A stretch of 64,000 bases of DNA. Origin: Variovorax paradoxus. Lineage in GTDB: Bacteria > Pseudomonadota > Gammaproteobacteria > Burkholderiales > Burkholderiaceae_C. The stretch covers positions 124,001 to 188,000 of the forward strand of contig NZ_CP045644.1 in the NCBI RefSeq assembly GCF_009498455.1, in the 5' to 3' direction. The first letter of the stretch is position 1. Each line of letters begins with the position of its first letter. Below, in pieces: positions 52,630-62,085 of this stretch. Under the pieces are notes generated by a model. It was not told where the DNA came from and ran no database searches. It was given only the letters and a program-made list of their open reading frames with translations. The translations under genes were made by a program, and so were the position numbers.

Positions 52630-53766
52630 TCAGTACTTCTTCCAGACCACGCGGTTCACATAGTCGGTGTAGCTGTGAACGATGCGCAGCACCTTGTCTG
52701 ACACGTTGGGCATGCTGTAGTCAGCCACCTGGCGCAGGCCGCGCGCCTCGCCTCTCGGCTGGCTCTCCAGAATGGCCAGCCCCTGGCGCACACGGTCTAC
52801 CTCAAGGCCCACCATCATCACGGCCGCTTCTTCCATGCCTTCGGGCCGCTCGTGGGCCTCGCGCAGGTTGAGCGCCGGGAAATTCAGGATCGACGACTCT
52901 TCGTTGATCGTGCCGCTGTCGGACAAAGTGGCGCGTGCCGAAAGCTGCAGCTTCACATAGTCGTGAAAGCCCAGCGGCTTCAACAGGCGCACCTGCGGAT
53001 GAAAGCGTGCGCCGGTCGCGTCGATGCGTTTCTGCGTGCGCGGGTGTGTTGACACAATGACCGGCAGACCATGGTCTTCGGCCACGGCATTCAGTACCGC
53101 CACGAGCTTGCCAAAGGACTGCGGCGACTCGATGTTCTCCTCGCGATGCGCACTGACCACGAAGTACTGCGCGGCCTGCAAGCCCAGGCGCTCCAGTACG
53201 TCGGACGCCTCAATGCGCGCGCGATAGTGCGTCAACACCTCGAACATCGGGCTGCCTGTCTTGATGACCAGATCAGGCGGCAGCCCCTCGCGCAACAGGT
53301 AGTCGCGCGCGATGGTGCTGTAGGTCAGGTTGACGTCCGCTGTGTGGTCCACGATGCGGCGGTTAGTTTCTTCGGGTACGCGCTGGTCGAAGCAACGGTT
53401 GCCAGCTTCCATGTGAAAGATCGGAATCTTGCGGCGCTTGGCGGGAATGACCGAGAGGCAGCTGTTGGTGTCGCCCAGGACCAGCATGGCCTCGGGCTGC
53501 ACCTCGCCCAACACCTGATCCACTGCGATGATGAGGTTGCCGATGGTGTGCGCCGCGCTCGTGGCGTTGGCTGCGCTGTTCAGGAAGTGATCGGGCCTGC
53601 GCACGCCCAGGTCGTCGAAGAAGACCTGGTTGAGTTCGTAGTCGTAGTTCTGGCCGGTATGCACCAGCACGTGGTCGCAGTGCTCGTCGAGCCGGGCCAG
53701 CACACGCGACAGGCGGATGATTTCGGGTCGGGTGCCGACCACGGTCATGACTTTGAGTTTTTTCAT
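52630..53766 (-). CDS. capG: UDP-HexNAc C2-epimerase of the UDP-L-FucNAc pathway
   Basis: 378 residues from the ATG at 53766. Non-hydrolysing UDP-GlcNAc 2-epimerase fold: VMTVVGTRPEIIRLSRVL, HTGQNYDYELNQVFFDDLGV, GDTNSCLSV, HMEAGNRCFD, and LSDSGTINEESSILNFPALNLREAHERPEGME. In this context it is the CapG/WbjD/FnlC enzyme for the last step to UDP-L-FucNAc. Third gene of the capE-capF-capG block. Confidence 0.9.
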   Translation of the reverse strand: MKKLKVMTVVGTRPEIIRLSRVLARLDEHCDHVLVHTGQNYDYELNQVFFDDLGVRRPDHFLNSAANATSAAHTIGNLIIAVDQVLGEVQPEAMLVLGDTNSCLSVIPAKRRKIPIFHMEAGNRCFDQRVPEETNRRIVDHTADVNLTYSTIARDYLLREGLPPDLVIKTGSPMFEVLTHYRARIEASDVLERLGLQAAQYFVVSAHREENIESPQSFGKLVAVLNAVAEDHGLPVIVSTHPRTQKRIDATGARFHPQVRLLKPLGFHDYVKLQLSARATLSDSGTINEESSILNFPALNLREAHERPEGMEEAAVMMVGLEVDRVRQGLAILESQPRGEARGLRQVADYSMPNVSDKVLRIVHSYTDYVNRVVWKKY

Positions 53767-53791
53767 GGGAGATGGATCCAAAGCCGAGCAA

Positions 53792-54919
53792 CTACAGCGG
53801 GCAAGCGAAGGTGTCTGGCCGCGCACGATCGAACACCTCGTTGGCCCAGAGCATCACAACCATTTCTTCGGTGCCGATGTTGGTGATGTCGTGCGTCCAG
53901 CCGGGGACGGTTTCGACGATTTCAGACTTGTCGCCCGAGGTCAGCAGCTCATGGGTTTCACCAGTGTGCATGTGCCGGAACTTGAAGCGCGCCTGCCCCT
54001 TGATGACGAGGAACTTCTCGGTCTTGCTATGGTGGTAGTGGCCACCCCGCGTGATGCCCGCATGCGCGGTAAAAAACGAGAACTGGCCGGCGTCCGGTGT
54101 CTTGAGCATTTCGACGAACACGCCGCGCGCGTCCCCGTGCTGCGGCACGGTGTAGGCAAACGACTCGGGCGGCAGGTAGCTGACGTAGGTCGAATAGAGC
54201 GCGCGCACCAAGCCCGTTCCTACGCGATCGGTCATGAGCGTGTTGCGGCTGTCCTTGAACGACTGGATCTGCCGGGCCAGCTCGCCCACCGTGGTGGTGT
54301 ATTGCGGCGTGACCGTCGCGAAACCGTCTGCGTCCACGGTGGCGTCGGCGCCATCCATGAGCTGGACGAAACGCTCGATGACATCGTCGACATACACCAG
54401 CGTGACTGGCGCTGCCGGGTCATTGACCTGGATCGGGAGGTCGCGCGCAATGTTGTGGCAGAAGGTGGCCACGGCCGAGTTGTAGTTGGGCCGGCACCAC
54501 TTGCCGAACACGTTGGGCAAACGGAAGACGTGGACCGGAATGCCGTGGCTGGCGGCTGCGGCCTGCAGCGCTTCTTCCGCGCCGCGCTTGCTGTTGCCGT
54601 ACGGGTTGTCGCGGCCCGCTTGCGTGGACGACGTGTAGACGATCGGCACCTTCTTGCCAGTTGCCTTCGCGATGTCGCCGACGGCGTGGCAGAGGCTCTG
54701 CGTGAGCTCCGCGTTGCCGGTGGCGAATTCCTGCGGGTCTTGCGGGCGGTTGACGCCTGCGAGGTGGAACACGAAGTCCATGCCCTCCAACAGCGCCGGC
54801 AGTTGCTCCACGCTGTGGTCGCGGGTGAAGCAGACCACCTGCACGTCCTTGCGCTCGGCCAGATGCAGCTGCAGATTCTTGCCCACGAAACCGCCGGCGC
54901 CGGTAATCAACACCTTCAC
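53792..54919 (-). CDS. capF: UDP-2-acetamido-2,6-dideoxy-hexulose reductase (CapF)
   Basis: 375 residues from a GTG at 54919 with GAGGG 9 bases upstream; an ATG at 54949 lies inside the preceding gene. Two domains: an SDR part (VKVLITGAGGFVGKNL, FHLAGVNRP, YGNSKRGAEE) and a C-terminal cupin (GDARGVFVEMLKT, GGHYHHSKTEKFLVIKG). This SDR-cupin pairing is specific to CapF/WbjC/FnlB, which carries out epimerisation and NADPH reduction in UDP-L-FucNAc synthesis. Confidence 0.93.
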   Translation of the reverse strand: MKVLITGAGGFVGKNLQLHLAERKDVQVVCFTRDHSVEQLPALLEGMDFVFHLAGVNRPQDPQEFATGNAELTQSLCHAVGDIAKATGKKVPIVYTSSTQAGRDNPYGNSKRGAEEALQAAAASHGIPVHVFRLPNVFGKWCRPNYNSAVATFCHNIARDLPIQVNDPAAPVTLVYVDDVIERFVQLMDGADATVDADGFATVTPQYTTTVGELARQIQSFKDSRNTLMTDRVGTGLVRALYSTYVSYLPPESFAYTVPQHGDARGVFVEMLKTPDAGQFSFFTAHAGITRGGHYHHSKTEKFLVIKGQARFKFRHMHTGETHELLTSGDKSEIVETVPGWTHDITNIGTEEMVVMLWANEVFDRARPDTFACPL

Positions 54920-54923
54920 CGCT

Positions 54924-55967
54924 TTATCCCTCTGCCACGGCGGATTCACCCCGTGCGATGCGCTTCATGAAGTCGAGCTTGAGCAGTAGCTTCTTCATGC
55001 CTTCGACATCGAGGCGGGTGGTGTTGTGCGAGTTGTAGTCTTCGCCGTGCGAACTTTGAGTAATGCGCTTCTCGCCCTGCTCCACATACTTCGCGTAGTT
55101 CAGGTCGCGGCCGTCAGGCGGCACGCGGTAGTAATCGCCCTGGTCTTCGGCGCAGGCCATTTCTTCGCGGCTCAGCAGAGCTTCATAGAGCTTCTCGCCA
55201 TGGCGTGTGCCGATTTCGCGCACTTCGTGATCGAGCTTGCCCATCAATTCCAAGATGGCTTGCGTGAGAACCTGCACCGTGGCGGCGGGCGCCTTCTGCA
55301 CAAAGATGTCGCCGTTGTTGCCGTGCTCGAAGGCATGCAGCACCAGCTCAACAGCATCTTCCAGCGTCATCATGAAACGGGTCATGGACGGGTCAGTCAC
55401 GGTGATGGGCTTACCTGCCAAGACTTGCTCAACAAACAGCGGAATGACCGAGCCACGCGACGCCATGACGTTGCCGTAGCGGGTGCCGGAAATAATCGTG
55501 TTCGTGCTTTCGAGATTCCGGCTGGCAGCAACCATCACCTTTTCCATCATGGCCTTGCTAATGCCCATGGCGTTGATGGGGTACACAGCCTTATCGGTGC
55601 TAAGACATACGACGCGTTTTACGCCTGCCGCAATCGCGGCTTCTAGAACATTCTCGGTGCCGAGTACGTTGGTGCGTACTGCTTGCATTGGGTGAAATTC
55701 GCAAGAAGGCACTTGTTTGAGAGCTGCCGCATGAAAGACATAGTCCACCCCACGCATGGCTGCATCGACACTTCGTGAATCCCGAACATCACCAATATAA
55801 AACTTGAGTTCGCGATGATTGTGACGCTTGCGCATATCATCTTGTTTTTTTTCATCGCGACTAAAAATCCGAATTTCTCGCAAGCCTGAATTCAAAAACC
55901 GGCGTAAAACCGCATTCCCAAAAGAACCAGTTCCACCGGTGATCAGGAGAATTTTATCCTTAAACAT
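54924..55967 (-). CDS. capE: UDP-GlcNAc 4,6-dehydratase 5-epimerase (CapE)
   Basis: 347 residues from the ATG at 55967 (AAAGG 9 bases upstream). Short soluble dehydratase of the CapE/WbjB/FnlA type: LLITGGTGSFG (8-17), STDKAVYPINAMGISK with Met134 in place of Tyr and Lys138, GTRYGNVMASRGSVIPLF. Converts UDP-GlcNAc to the L-arabino 4-keto sugar, first step to UDP-L-FucNAc. Composition begins to fall toward AT at its 5' end, the edge of the AT-rich block. Confidence 0.93.
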   Translation of the reverse strand: MFKDKILLITGGTGSFGNAVLRRFLNSGLREIRIFSRDEKKQDDMRKRHNHRELKFYIGDVRDSRSVDAAMRGVDYVFHAAALKQVPSCEFHPMQAVRTNVLGTENVLEAAIAAGVKRVVCLSTDKAVYPINAMGISKAMMEKVMVAASRNLESTNTIISGTRYGNVMASRGSVIPLFVEQVLAGKPITVTDPSMTRFMMTLEDAVELVLHAFEHGNNGDIFVQKAPAATVQVLTQAILELMGKLDHEVREIGTRHGEKLYEALLSREEMACAEDQGDYYRVPPDGRDLNYAKYVEQGEKRITQSSHGEDYNSHNTTRLDVEGMKKLLLKLDFMKRIARGESAVAEG

Positions 55968-56023
55968 AAAATACAACCTTTACTATCTTAAAACCAAAAT
56001 CTACGCGCGCAGGAATTATTTTC

Positions 56024-57193
56024 TTATGGAACGGTTTTTTTCACAGCACGCCCAACTTCAAAAATAAACCCCCACGTTTCAGCCGCACATCTAGTCCACG
56101 AATATTGCTTCGAGAGGTATTCAGCCTTTTTCGCCAGTGAGTTTCTCAGAGAATCACTAGAGATCATTTTTTCAATCGCAACTCGAATACTCTCTTCATT
56201 TTCAGGATCAAAATACAGCCCAGCGTCTTGCAATATTTCCGGCATAGGCCCGCGGTCGGAACAGGCGATAGGTAAGCCTGCCGCCATTGCCTCAACGAGC
56301 GTATTAGGCATATTTTCGCAACTGGAGGCGAATATAAATATATTTGCCTTTTTCAAATAATACGGAATCTTCGCGTGTGGCGCCGAATCAAACAATTTGA
56401 CAAACTCCCCCTCCGGGTCTTCTGCGGAAATTGCTTTATCGAGCAGTACCCTCCCCCTGCCCAAACCGCCTCCGACCAAATCCAAAAAGATCGGATAACC
56501 CGCTTTCCGTAACCGCGAAACCGCGCCGACTACGTGCCACTGGTGTTTGTACAAATCGGTATTCGAAACATAGAGACACCGAATACCTTCCTGTGATTCA
56601 CCAATCAAAAGGCTAGGGCGCGCTCTAAATTCTTCACCAATTCCATGCGGTATGACAACAAATTTCTTTAAATTTCCCGTGAACTTTTGAATTGTAGTCG
56701 ATGCATATTTCGTTAAAAAAATCACCGCTGCCGCGCGCCGCATCGAGCTTATCTGCAAGTGCTTTAACAATTGAAGTCGCCAGCGGGCAAACGAAAACAA
56801 AGAATACCGTTGCATCTCTTTGCCTTCAAATGAAAGCATGTCTCGACTCATAACTATCGAAGGAGAGAATTGGCAAAACGTTCCCGCGCCTGTGCTCAAT
56901 AGAATGTCACAGCCAGCATCTCGGATTTCGCGCGAAAACTTCTTGTACTGCCACCAAATTTGTCGAAAAAGGGATTTATCCAATTCCGGAGGTGAGTGTT
57001 TTATCAGCCAAGGGGCATCAGGGATAGCATCCAGCAACTGCTTATATGACCAAACATGTATAGCAGCAATGCCGCGAATCCGGGGATCGCCCGCTTTGAG
57101 AATACCTAGCAAATGCGCTCTCGCGCCGCCCGAGCGGTTCCGCGAGGCATCGATGGCCACGACCACTCCCTTTTCATCTTTATTGCCTGTCAT
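56024..57193 (-). CDS. Glycosyltransferase family 4
   Basis: 389 residues from the ATG at 57193, overlapping the upstream glycosyltransferase by 14 bases. GT-B fold: IDASRNRSGGARAHLLGIL near the start, IPHGIGEEF, RCLYVSNTDLYKHQWHVVGAVSRL, and C-terminal FASSCENMPNTLVEAMAAGLPIACSDRGPMPEIL with the EX7E-type motif. Adds one sugar of the repeat unit on the cytosolic face; donor and linkage cannot be read from sequence. AT-rich relative to capE downstream. Confidence 0.85.
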   Translation of the reverse strand: MTGNKDEKGVVVAIDASRNRSGGARAHLLGILKAGDPRIRGIAAIHVWSYKQLLDAIPDAPWLIKHSPPELDKSLFRQIWWQYKKFSREIRDAGCDILLSTGAGTFCQFSPSIVMSRDMLSFEGKEMQRYSLFSFARWRLQLLKHLQISSMRRAAAVIFLTKYASTTIQKFTGNLKKFVVIPHGIGEEFRARPSLLIGESQEGIRCLYVSNTDLYKHQWHVVGAVSRLRKAGYPIFLDLVGGGLGRGRVLLDKAISAEDPEGEFVKLFDSAPHAKIPYYLKKANIFIFASSCENMPNTLVEAMAAGLPIACSDRGPMPEILQDAGLYFDPENEESIRVAIEKMISSDSLRNSLAKKAEYLSKQYSWTRCAAETWGFIFEVGRAVKKTVP

Positions 57194-58382
57194 TTTTATC
57201 AAAATGAAAAACTTTATTTAAAAATTCATCAAACCTTGGCTGGTGTGCGCTTATAGAAAATTTTTCTTCCGCCAACAACCTGCTATTTATTGACATCTGC
57301 TCATAGGCAGCATCATCAGCAATCAATTCAATCTTCCTTAGCAACAAGGGAAAAATACTTCCTTCGGCCACAAAAATTGCATCTTTCATGTCGGTCGCGA
57401 TATCCGCCACATCACCAACAGGATTCATAACAATGGGACATCCGAAGCTCCAACTCTCAACAGCTTTTGTGGGAAATCCAGCTACGGCGTAGCGCTCGTT
57501 TTCTCGAAAAAGTATTGAAAAATTACTCGCCCCATACAGCCTTTCAACCTCCACGGCGCTCAGACGACCATAGCACTCCACAAAAGGCTTATAGATTTCT
57601 GGATCAACTCCATTTGATTTAATATCGGCAGCCAGGGCATCCCACGTTAAACCGGCCACATGCAAAACGACAGGCTTATTTAGTCCTTGCGCCAACTTTG
57701 GCAGCGCCAGAATAAACGAGTGCAGCTTATCTTTTTTCCCCGCATTTCCGGCATACACGAAGCCAATACAACTCTTTATTGTTGGCCTGCTAACGATTTT
57801 TCTTCGATCGAGCAAAAGAGGAGGAATATTTACAATATTTCTTTTTTTATAGTGCTGCGCCAAAAATTCGCTTATACAAATAGCATGATCAAAAAACTTG
57901 TACACAACATGCATTCTCAACCAATTTTCAAAGGCTGCGGGCCCGTATCGACCGCCGGGAAGGTGATTTGCCGCAAACCACTCAGTGCTGTCCAAGACGG
58001 CTTTGATCCCAAAAAACCGGCATAGCAACAACACTCCCAAGGAAAAAAATGCGGGCGGATTATATAGCACAATTACGCTATATTTCCGATGATGCCAAAG
58101 CCATTTTATGGTTTTGATCCCACGAAAAAAAAATCCAAATAATCGCGAAGCCCCATTCAATTCTCTTGTTCTGAATTCAGACTGAGAATAACAATCGTGC
58201 CCGTTATACGTGTAATAACCATTTTTTGTGCTTGATTGCTCCCAGCCTGCGAAATCAACTTTGAAGCCGGCATTCTTAAATAGCAGCCCAACGCCATAAA
58301 CCCGAGAAGCAGCCGCATCGCCGTTCGGAAATCTAAATGCGCCTGTATAAAGCACTCTATCTTCCTTTTTGGGAGAATTCAT
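57180..58382 (-). CDS. Glycosyltransferase (GT-B, family 4-like)
   Basis: 400 residues. Starts VLYTGAFRFPNGDAAASRVYGVGLLFKNAGF, has a central LYNPPAFFSLGVLLLCRFFGIKAVLDSTEWF and a C-terminal nucleotide-sugar-binding half with GFVYAGNAGKKDKLHSFILALPKL and SFGCPIVMNPVGDVADI. Predicted cytosolic or membrane-associated transferase for a repeat-unit sugar. AT-rich; 7 bases downstream of the polymerase gene. Confidence 0.8.
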   Translation of the reverse strand: MNSPKKEDRVLYTGAFRFPNGDAAASRVYGVGLLFKNAGFKVDFAGWEQSSTKNGYYTYNGHDCYSQSEFRTRELNGASRLFGFFFRGIKTIKWLWHHRKYSVIVLYNPPAFFSLGVLLLCRFFGIKAVLDSTEWFAANHLPGGRYGPAAFENWLRMHVVYKFFDHAICISEFLAQHYKKRNIVNIPPLLLDRRKIVSRPTIKSCIGFVYAGNAGKKDKLHSFILALPKLAQGLNKPVVLHVAGLTWDALAADIKSNGVDPEIYKPFVECYGRLSAVEVERLYGASNFSILFRENERYAVAGFPTKAVESWSFGCPIVMNPVGDVADIATDMKDAIFVAEGSIFPLLLRKIELIADDAAYEQMSINSRLLAEEKFSISAHQPRFDEFLNKVFHFDKNDRQ

Positions 58383-58389
58383 TTGAAAC

Positions 58390-59655
58390 TCACTTGAACT
58401 TCAATGAAGCCCCATAGAAAAATCGAAATAAATACCAAGGGAAAATCACAGTTATCACGAAAGAAAATATAACGTACGAAAACTCAGAGTAAGAATATCT
58501 CGCCGCCAAAAGAATAAAATAAACATAGGGAATTAAAAACATAAACGTTTTCTCATTCACTCCCTTAAGAATAAACTTTCGATACGCGAGTATGCCTAAA
58601 ATGTAAAAGGCAAAAATCCCAACCAACCCAAATATCAGCCCAAATCCAAAGCCAAAATTGATAATTCCCTCGGTGACTGCACCCGTCGCCAAATTCGAGT
58701 CCCCGCCCCAAGCGTTGTCGGCATAAACCCGTGTGAAAAAAACTCCTCCCGACTCCAACTTATCCGAATTAATTGCTCTTGGCACAAAATTCGTCAAAAG
58801 AGATAAATAGGTTTTTCCCCACTGCAACTCTGACAGATTTGACGAAGTAATAATATCCAAAGGGATCAGTCCATATTTAAAGTGCGAACCCTCTAAGTCG
58901 CCAGAAGACCCATAATTTTCAAAAGAAACGACGTCATCCGCAACACTAACCGTATTTCTCAATTCACCCAAAACTGCAATTAACGACGCAAAAACAAAGA
59001 AAACCAAAAGCAAATTTGATTTGCTAACCCTTTTAAAAATATAGCTATAAATTACCACCGCGACAAGCAACGTCATTATGATAAAAGAGCGAGATCCTGA
59101 GAGCAATCCAATAAGGATAAGAATCGAGAAGTGAAATGCATATAAAACTAAGGCCCGCCTGCTCCTAGATATTAGAGCTGCGCAAAAATGCATCAAATTC
59201 AAAACAATGAAAGAAGAGTTAATTATTAATATATAACCTCGCCCTTCGAAGTATTTGACTCGAAGTGCAATATTCGAAATCGCGGAAGCAACCCCTCCCA
59301 GCTCCCCTATCACCATCAATTGAGTTGCTATTGGAAAAACACTCAGCGCCCACACTATGAGCAACATTTTTTTTGTGTTTACCGTCTTCTTTCCAAGCCC
59401 CCTCCACGCAAACTCTCTTCCTTGAGGCTCGAAAAATCCGCAAATAAAAATGATCAAGCATTGCGCGAGATATATCGTTCGAACAAGAAAATTGTGCTCG
59501 CCAAAAAAAATGTCCGCGTAAAAAAAAGTATTAAATACGATATAGATTTTTATCGGAGAAAAAGGATCTTGATTCTTTCGCATTGAATGCCACATCCCTA
59601 CTCCCAAAATTAGGGCGCTAAGAATGCTCAACATTAATTCAGCGGCTTCAATCAT
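58390..59655 (-). CDS. wzy: O-antigen/EPS repeat-unit polymerase (Wzy-like)
   Basis: 421 residues with about ten or eleven hydrophobic segments and a large periplasmic loop around 235-320 (SFENYGSSGDLEGSHFKYGL, NFVPRAINSDKLESGGVFFTRVY). Wzy proteins share little sequence; the assignment rests on topology, loop, size and position between wzx and glycosyltransferases. It joins lipid-linked repeat units in the periplasm. Strongly AT-rich. Confidence 0.82.
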   Translation of the reverse strand: MIEAAELMLSILSALILGVGMWHSMRKNQDPFSPIKIYIVFNTFFYADIFFGEHNFLVRTIYLAQCLIIFICGFFEPQGREFAWRGLGKKTVNTKKMLLIVWALSVFPIATQLMVIGELGGVASAISNIALRVKYFEGRGYILIINSSFIVLNLMHFCAALISRSRRALVLYAFHFSILILIGLLSGSRSFIIMTLLVAVVIYSYIFKRVSKSNLLLVFFVFASLIAVLGELRNTVSVADDVVSFENYGSSGDLEGSHFKYGLIPLDIITSSNLSELQWGKTYLSLLTNFVPRAINSDKLESGGVFFTRVYADNAWGGDSNLATGAVTEGIINFGFGFGLIFGLVGIFAFYILGILAYRKFILKGVNEKTFMFLIPYVYFILLAARYSYSEFSYVIFSFVITVIFPWYLFRFFYGASLKFK

Positions 59656-59690
59656 GTCTTTCCGAAATCACGGTGTAGAAATTTTACTAA

Positions 59691-60881
59691 TCAGAGCGCG
59701 TTAGGCGTTGAATTTCGCCACCCCATTCGCCAAACGATCAGGCAGAGAGATGCATTTTGAATTAATGCCAGCCCGACCAAGGAAATCATTAAATTCAAAG
59801 GACTGAACGAAGAAAAATTAAACAAGAGGAAAATAGAGATCAACATAAAAAAATCGACCGCGAGCTGATACTTCTGCAAATGAAGCGCACGGCAAGCAAC
59901 ACGAAAAGGGGTCGCGGATAGAAAGAAACAACACCAAGTCAATTGCAATGGAATTAATTTACTAGCCAATTCCCATTGAGCACCCAGCATGAATAAAAAG
60001 ATACTTGGCAAATAAAAAGCACCGCAACAGCATAATGCCAAAAAAAAATAAATCCAATTACTCGGAAGTGCCGTCAAAAAATCAGCTCGACTGGCTAACG
60101 GATTTTTTCCAAACTGATGGTACAAGACTTGAGCAAGACTCCTGGAGAGCAAAGCAGTTGGAGCCCATATCAGTCGATTTGCCATTGCATACTGCCCCCC
60201 AATATTTTCCCCGTATTTTTGCGAAAAAAATATCAACGGCGCATAGAACGCCGCCACTGAAATCAGCTCTTGCAGGGTTCCGTATATTGAAAATGATCTA
60301 TTTTCAAGAGCCATTCTCCAAGCCCCAGCCAAATCAAAATTCCATCGTCCTAGCCGTTTAAAGAAAAAAATCTTTAAGCATAGGGCAACTACCCCTTCGG
60401 AAATCACAGCGCCTAGTACAAGGCCATCTTGGACTCCGATTATCGAGAAGCCAATCTGCAAACCGACGATCAGAATAGCGCGGGCGATGTAGAAAATCGA
60501 TAACCCCCCAAAATTTCCGCTGAAGATAAAAAAAGAACTATAAGTGTTAGTCAATCCGAGAAAGAATGCAAGAAAGGCCGAAAATACAGCCAACTTCCCA
60601 ATATAAATTGCAGGAATTATGCAAAGCCCAAAAATTGCACAGCCTATCAACTGAACTTGCTCAACCCGGTGGCGCGCTTCCGACTCGTTTTTATTTAAGG
60701 GGATAGTTAGATGTAGCTGCAATGTAATTACAATAGCGCTTACAGTTGCGACAGCTTGCACCTGCGCCAGAAATCCAAAATCGCTAGGACTATATATTCT
60801 CGACAGGAGAATAATTGAAATGAACTGCAACGCCTGCGCCGCGCCGTTTCCGATGATCAGTTTTTTTAACTGCGCGAACAT
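59691..60881 (-). CDS. wzx: Repeat-unit flippase (Wzx-like)
   Basis: 396 residues, about twelve hydrophobic segments, beginning MFAQLKKLIIGNGAAQALQFISIILLSRIYSPSDFGFLAQVQAVATV in part, which is the usual opening of the Wzx/RfbX polysaccharide transporter family. Moves undecaprenyl-linked repeat units across the inner membrane. AT-rich, directly upstream of wzy. Confidence 0.88.
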   Translation of the reverse strand: MFAQLKKLIIGNGAAQALQFISIILLSRIYSPSDFGFLAQVQAVATVSAIVITLQLHLTIPLNKNESEARHRVEQVQLIGCAIFGLCIIPAIYIGKLAVFSAFLAFFLGLTNTYSSFFIFSGNFGGLSIFYIARAILIVGLQIGFSIIGVQDGLVLGAVISEGVVALCLKIFFFKRLGRWNFDLAGAWRMALENRSFSIYGTLQELISVAAFYAPLIFFSQKYGENIGGQYAMANRLIWAPTALLSRSLAQVLYHQFGKNPLASRADFLTALPSNWIYFFLALCCCGAFYLPSIFLFMLGAQWELASKLIPLQLTWCCFFLSATPFRVACRALHLQKYQLAVDFFMLISIFLLFNFSSFSPLNLMISLVGLALIQNASLCLIVWRMGWRNSTPNAL

Positions 60882-60931
60882 TCAAATCCAATCAAACGAA
60901 ACTGGTCGAGGCATGAAATGAAGAACACACT

Positions 60932-62071
60932 TCACTCTTGAGTTGCTATTGTTTTTCTATTTCTCTCAAATTCAGACACATACCATAACACTGCAACTTC
61001 CAAACCATTACTTAGTTTATAATTTGGAGCATATGAGAGAAGGCGCTTAGCTTTTTCTATGTCAGCCTGACTATGCCGTACATCTCCCGCCCGAAACTCT
61101 CGATAAGTCAACTGACTTTTTGACTGAATTCCAAGTCTTCCTAGGTTTTCTTTCAGCTGAAAAAACAGTTCCTTCAATGTTGCCCTGTCTCCTACTGCCA
61201 CGTTATAGACTTCATTGCGGCTCTCCTGTCCCTCTGAGGTAGCAGCCAACAAATTGGCTTGGACGGCATTCAATACAAAACAGAAGTCGCGACTAGTTTC
61301 TCCGTCCCCATTTATAAATATTTCGTCTCCATTCAGGAGCGCCGCGGTCCATTTGGGGATTACTGCAGCGTATGCGCCATTTGGGTCTTGGCGAGGGCCG
61401 AAAACATTGAAGTAGCGCAAGCCGATCGCATTAAATCCAAAATTTCGAGCGAAGACATCCGCATACAACTCATTCACATACTTGGTGACCGCGTAAGGGC
61501 TCAGCGGCTTGCCAATCGTATGCTCGACTTTAGGGAGCGCCGGATGATCCCCATACGTGCTACTGCTGGCGGCATAAGTAAAGCTCTTGACATTGGCTTC
61601 GCGTGCAGCCACCAGCATGTTTAAGAAACCAGAGATGTTGACTTCGTTTGTCGTGATGGGGTCAGCCAAACTTCGGGGAACGCTGCCGAGCGCGGCCTGA
61701 TGAAGAACGTATTCAACAGGGAGGCCGATTCCAGCACGGCCATTCGTCCTCGGAGCAATTTGAGAAATTTCGGTCGGTAAGAAAACCATCGCACGACGAC
61801 AATCGTCGAGATTCCGAATATCGCCCTCGATGAAGTAAAAATTGGCCCATTGCTCCGCTGTCACCAAGGCTTGAACCTCCGTCAGATTACGTCGGTGACC
61901 TGTAGCGAAGTTGTCGATCCCCACTACGCACTGGTTTAGCCTGAGCAAGTTCTCAAGTAAGTTACTACCGATAAAACCAGCCACGCCAGTGACGAGCCAT
62001 ACATGTCGCTCCCTAGCTAAGCGAGTGCGAAGCTGGTCATAGACCGATTGATTGGTATTAGGTTGGCCCAT
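60932..62071 (-). CDS. UDP-N-acetylhexosamine 4-epimerase, WbpP/TviC type
   Basis: 379 residues from the ATG at 62071; a GTG at 62089 overlapping the upstream stop is also possible. Extended [72 protein letters not shown]. These signatures match WbpP/TviC, which interconverts UDP-GlcNAc(A) and UDP-GalNAc(A). Paired with the dehydrogenase upstream, it should yield UDP-GalNAcA. Confidence 0.9.
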   Translation of the reverse strand: MGQPNTNQSVYDQLRTRLARERHVWLVTGVAGFIGSNLLENLLRLNQCVVGIDNFATGHRRNLTEVQALVTAEQWANFYFIEGDIRNLDDCRRAMVFLPTEISQIAPRTNGRAGIGLPVEYVLHQAALGSVPRSLADPITTNEVNISGFLNMLVAAREANVKSFTYAASSSTYGDHPALPKVEHTIGKPLSPYAVTKYVNELYADVFARNFGFNAIGLRYFNVFGPRQDPNGAYAAVIPKWTAALLNGDEIFINGDGETSRDFCFVLNAVQANLLAATSEGQESRNEVYNVAVGDRATLKELFFQLKENLGRLGIQSKSQLTYREFRAGDVRHSQADIEKAKRLLSYAPNYKLSNGLEVAVLWYVSEFERNRKTIATQE

Positions 62072-62085
62072 AGGATCTACCCCGC

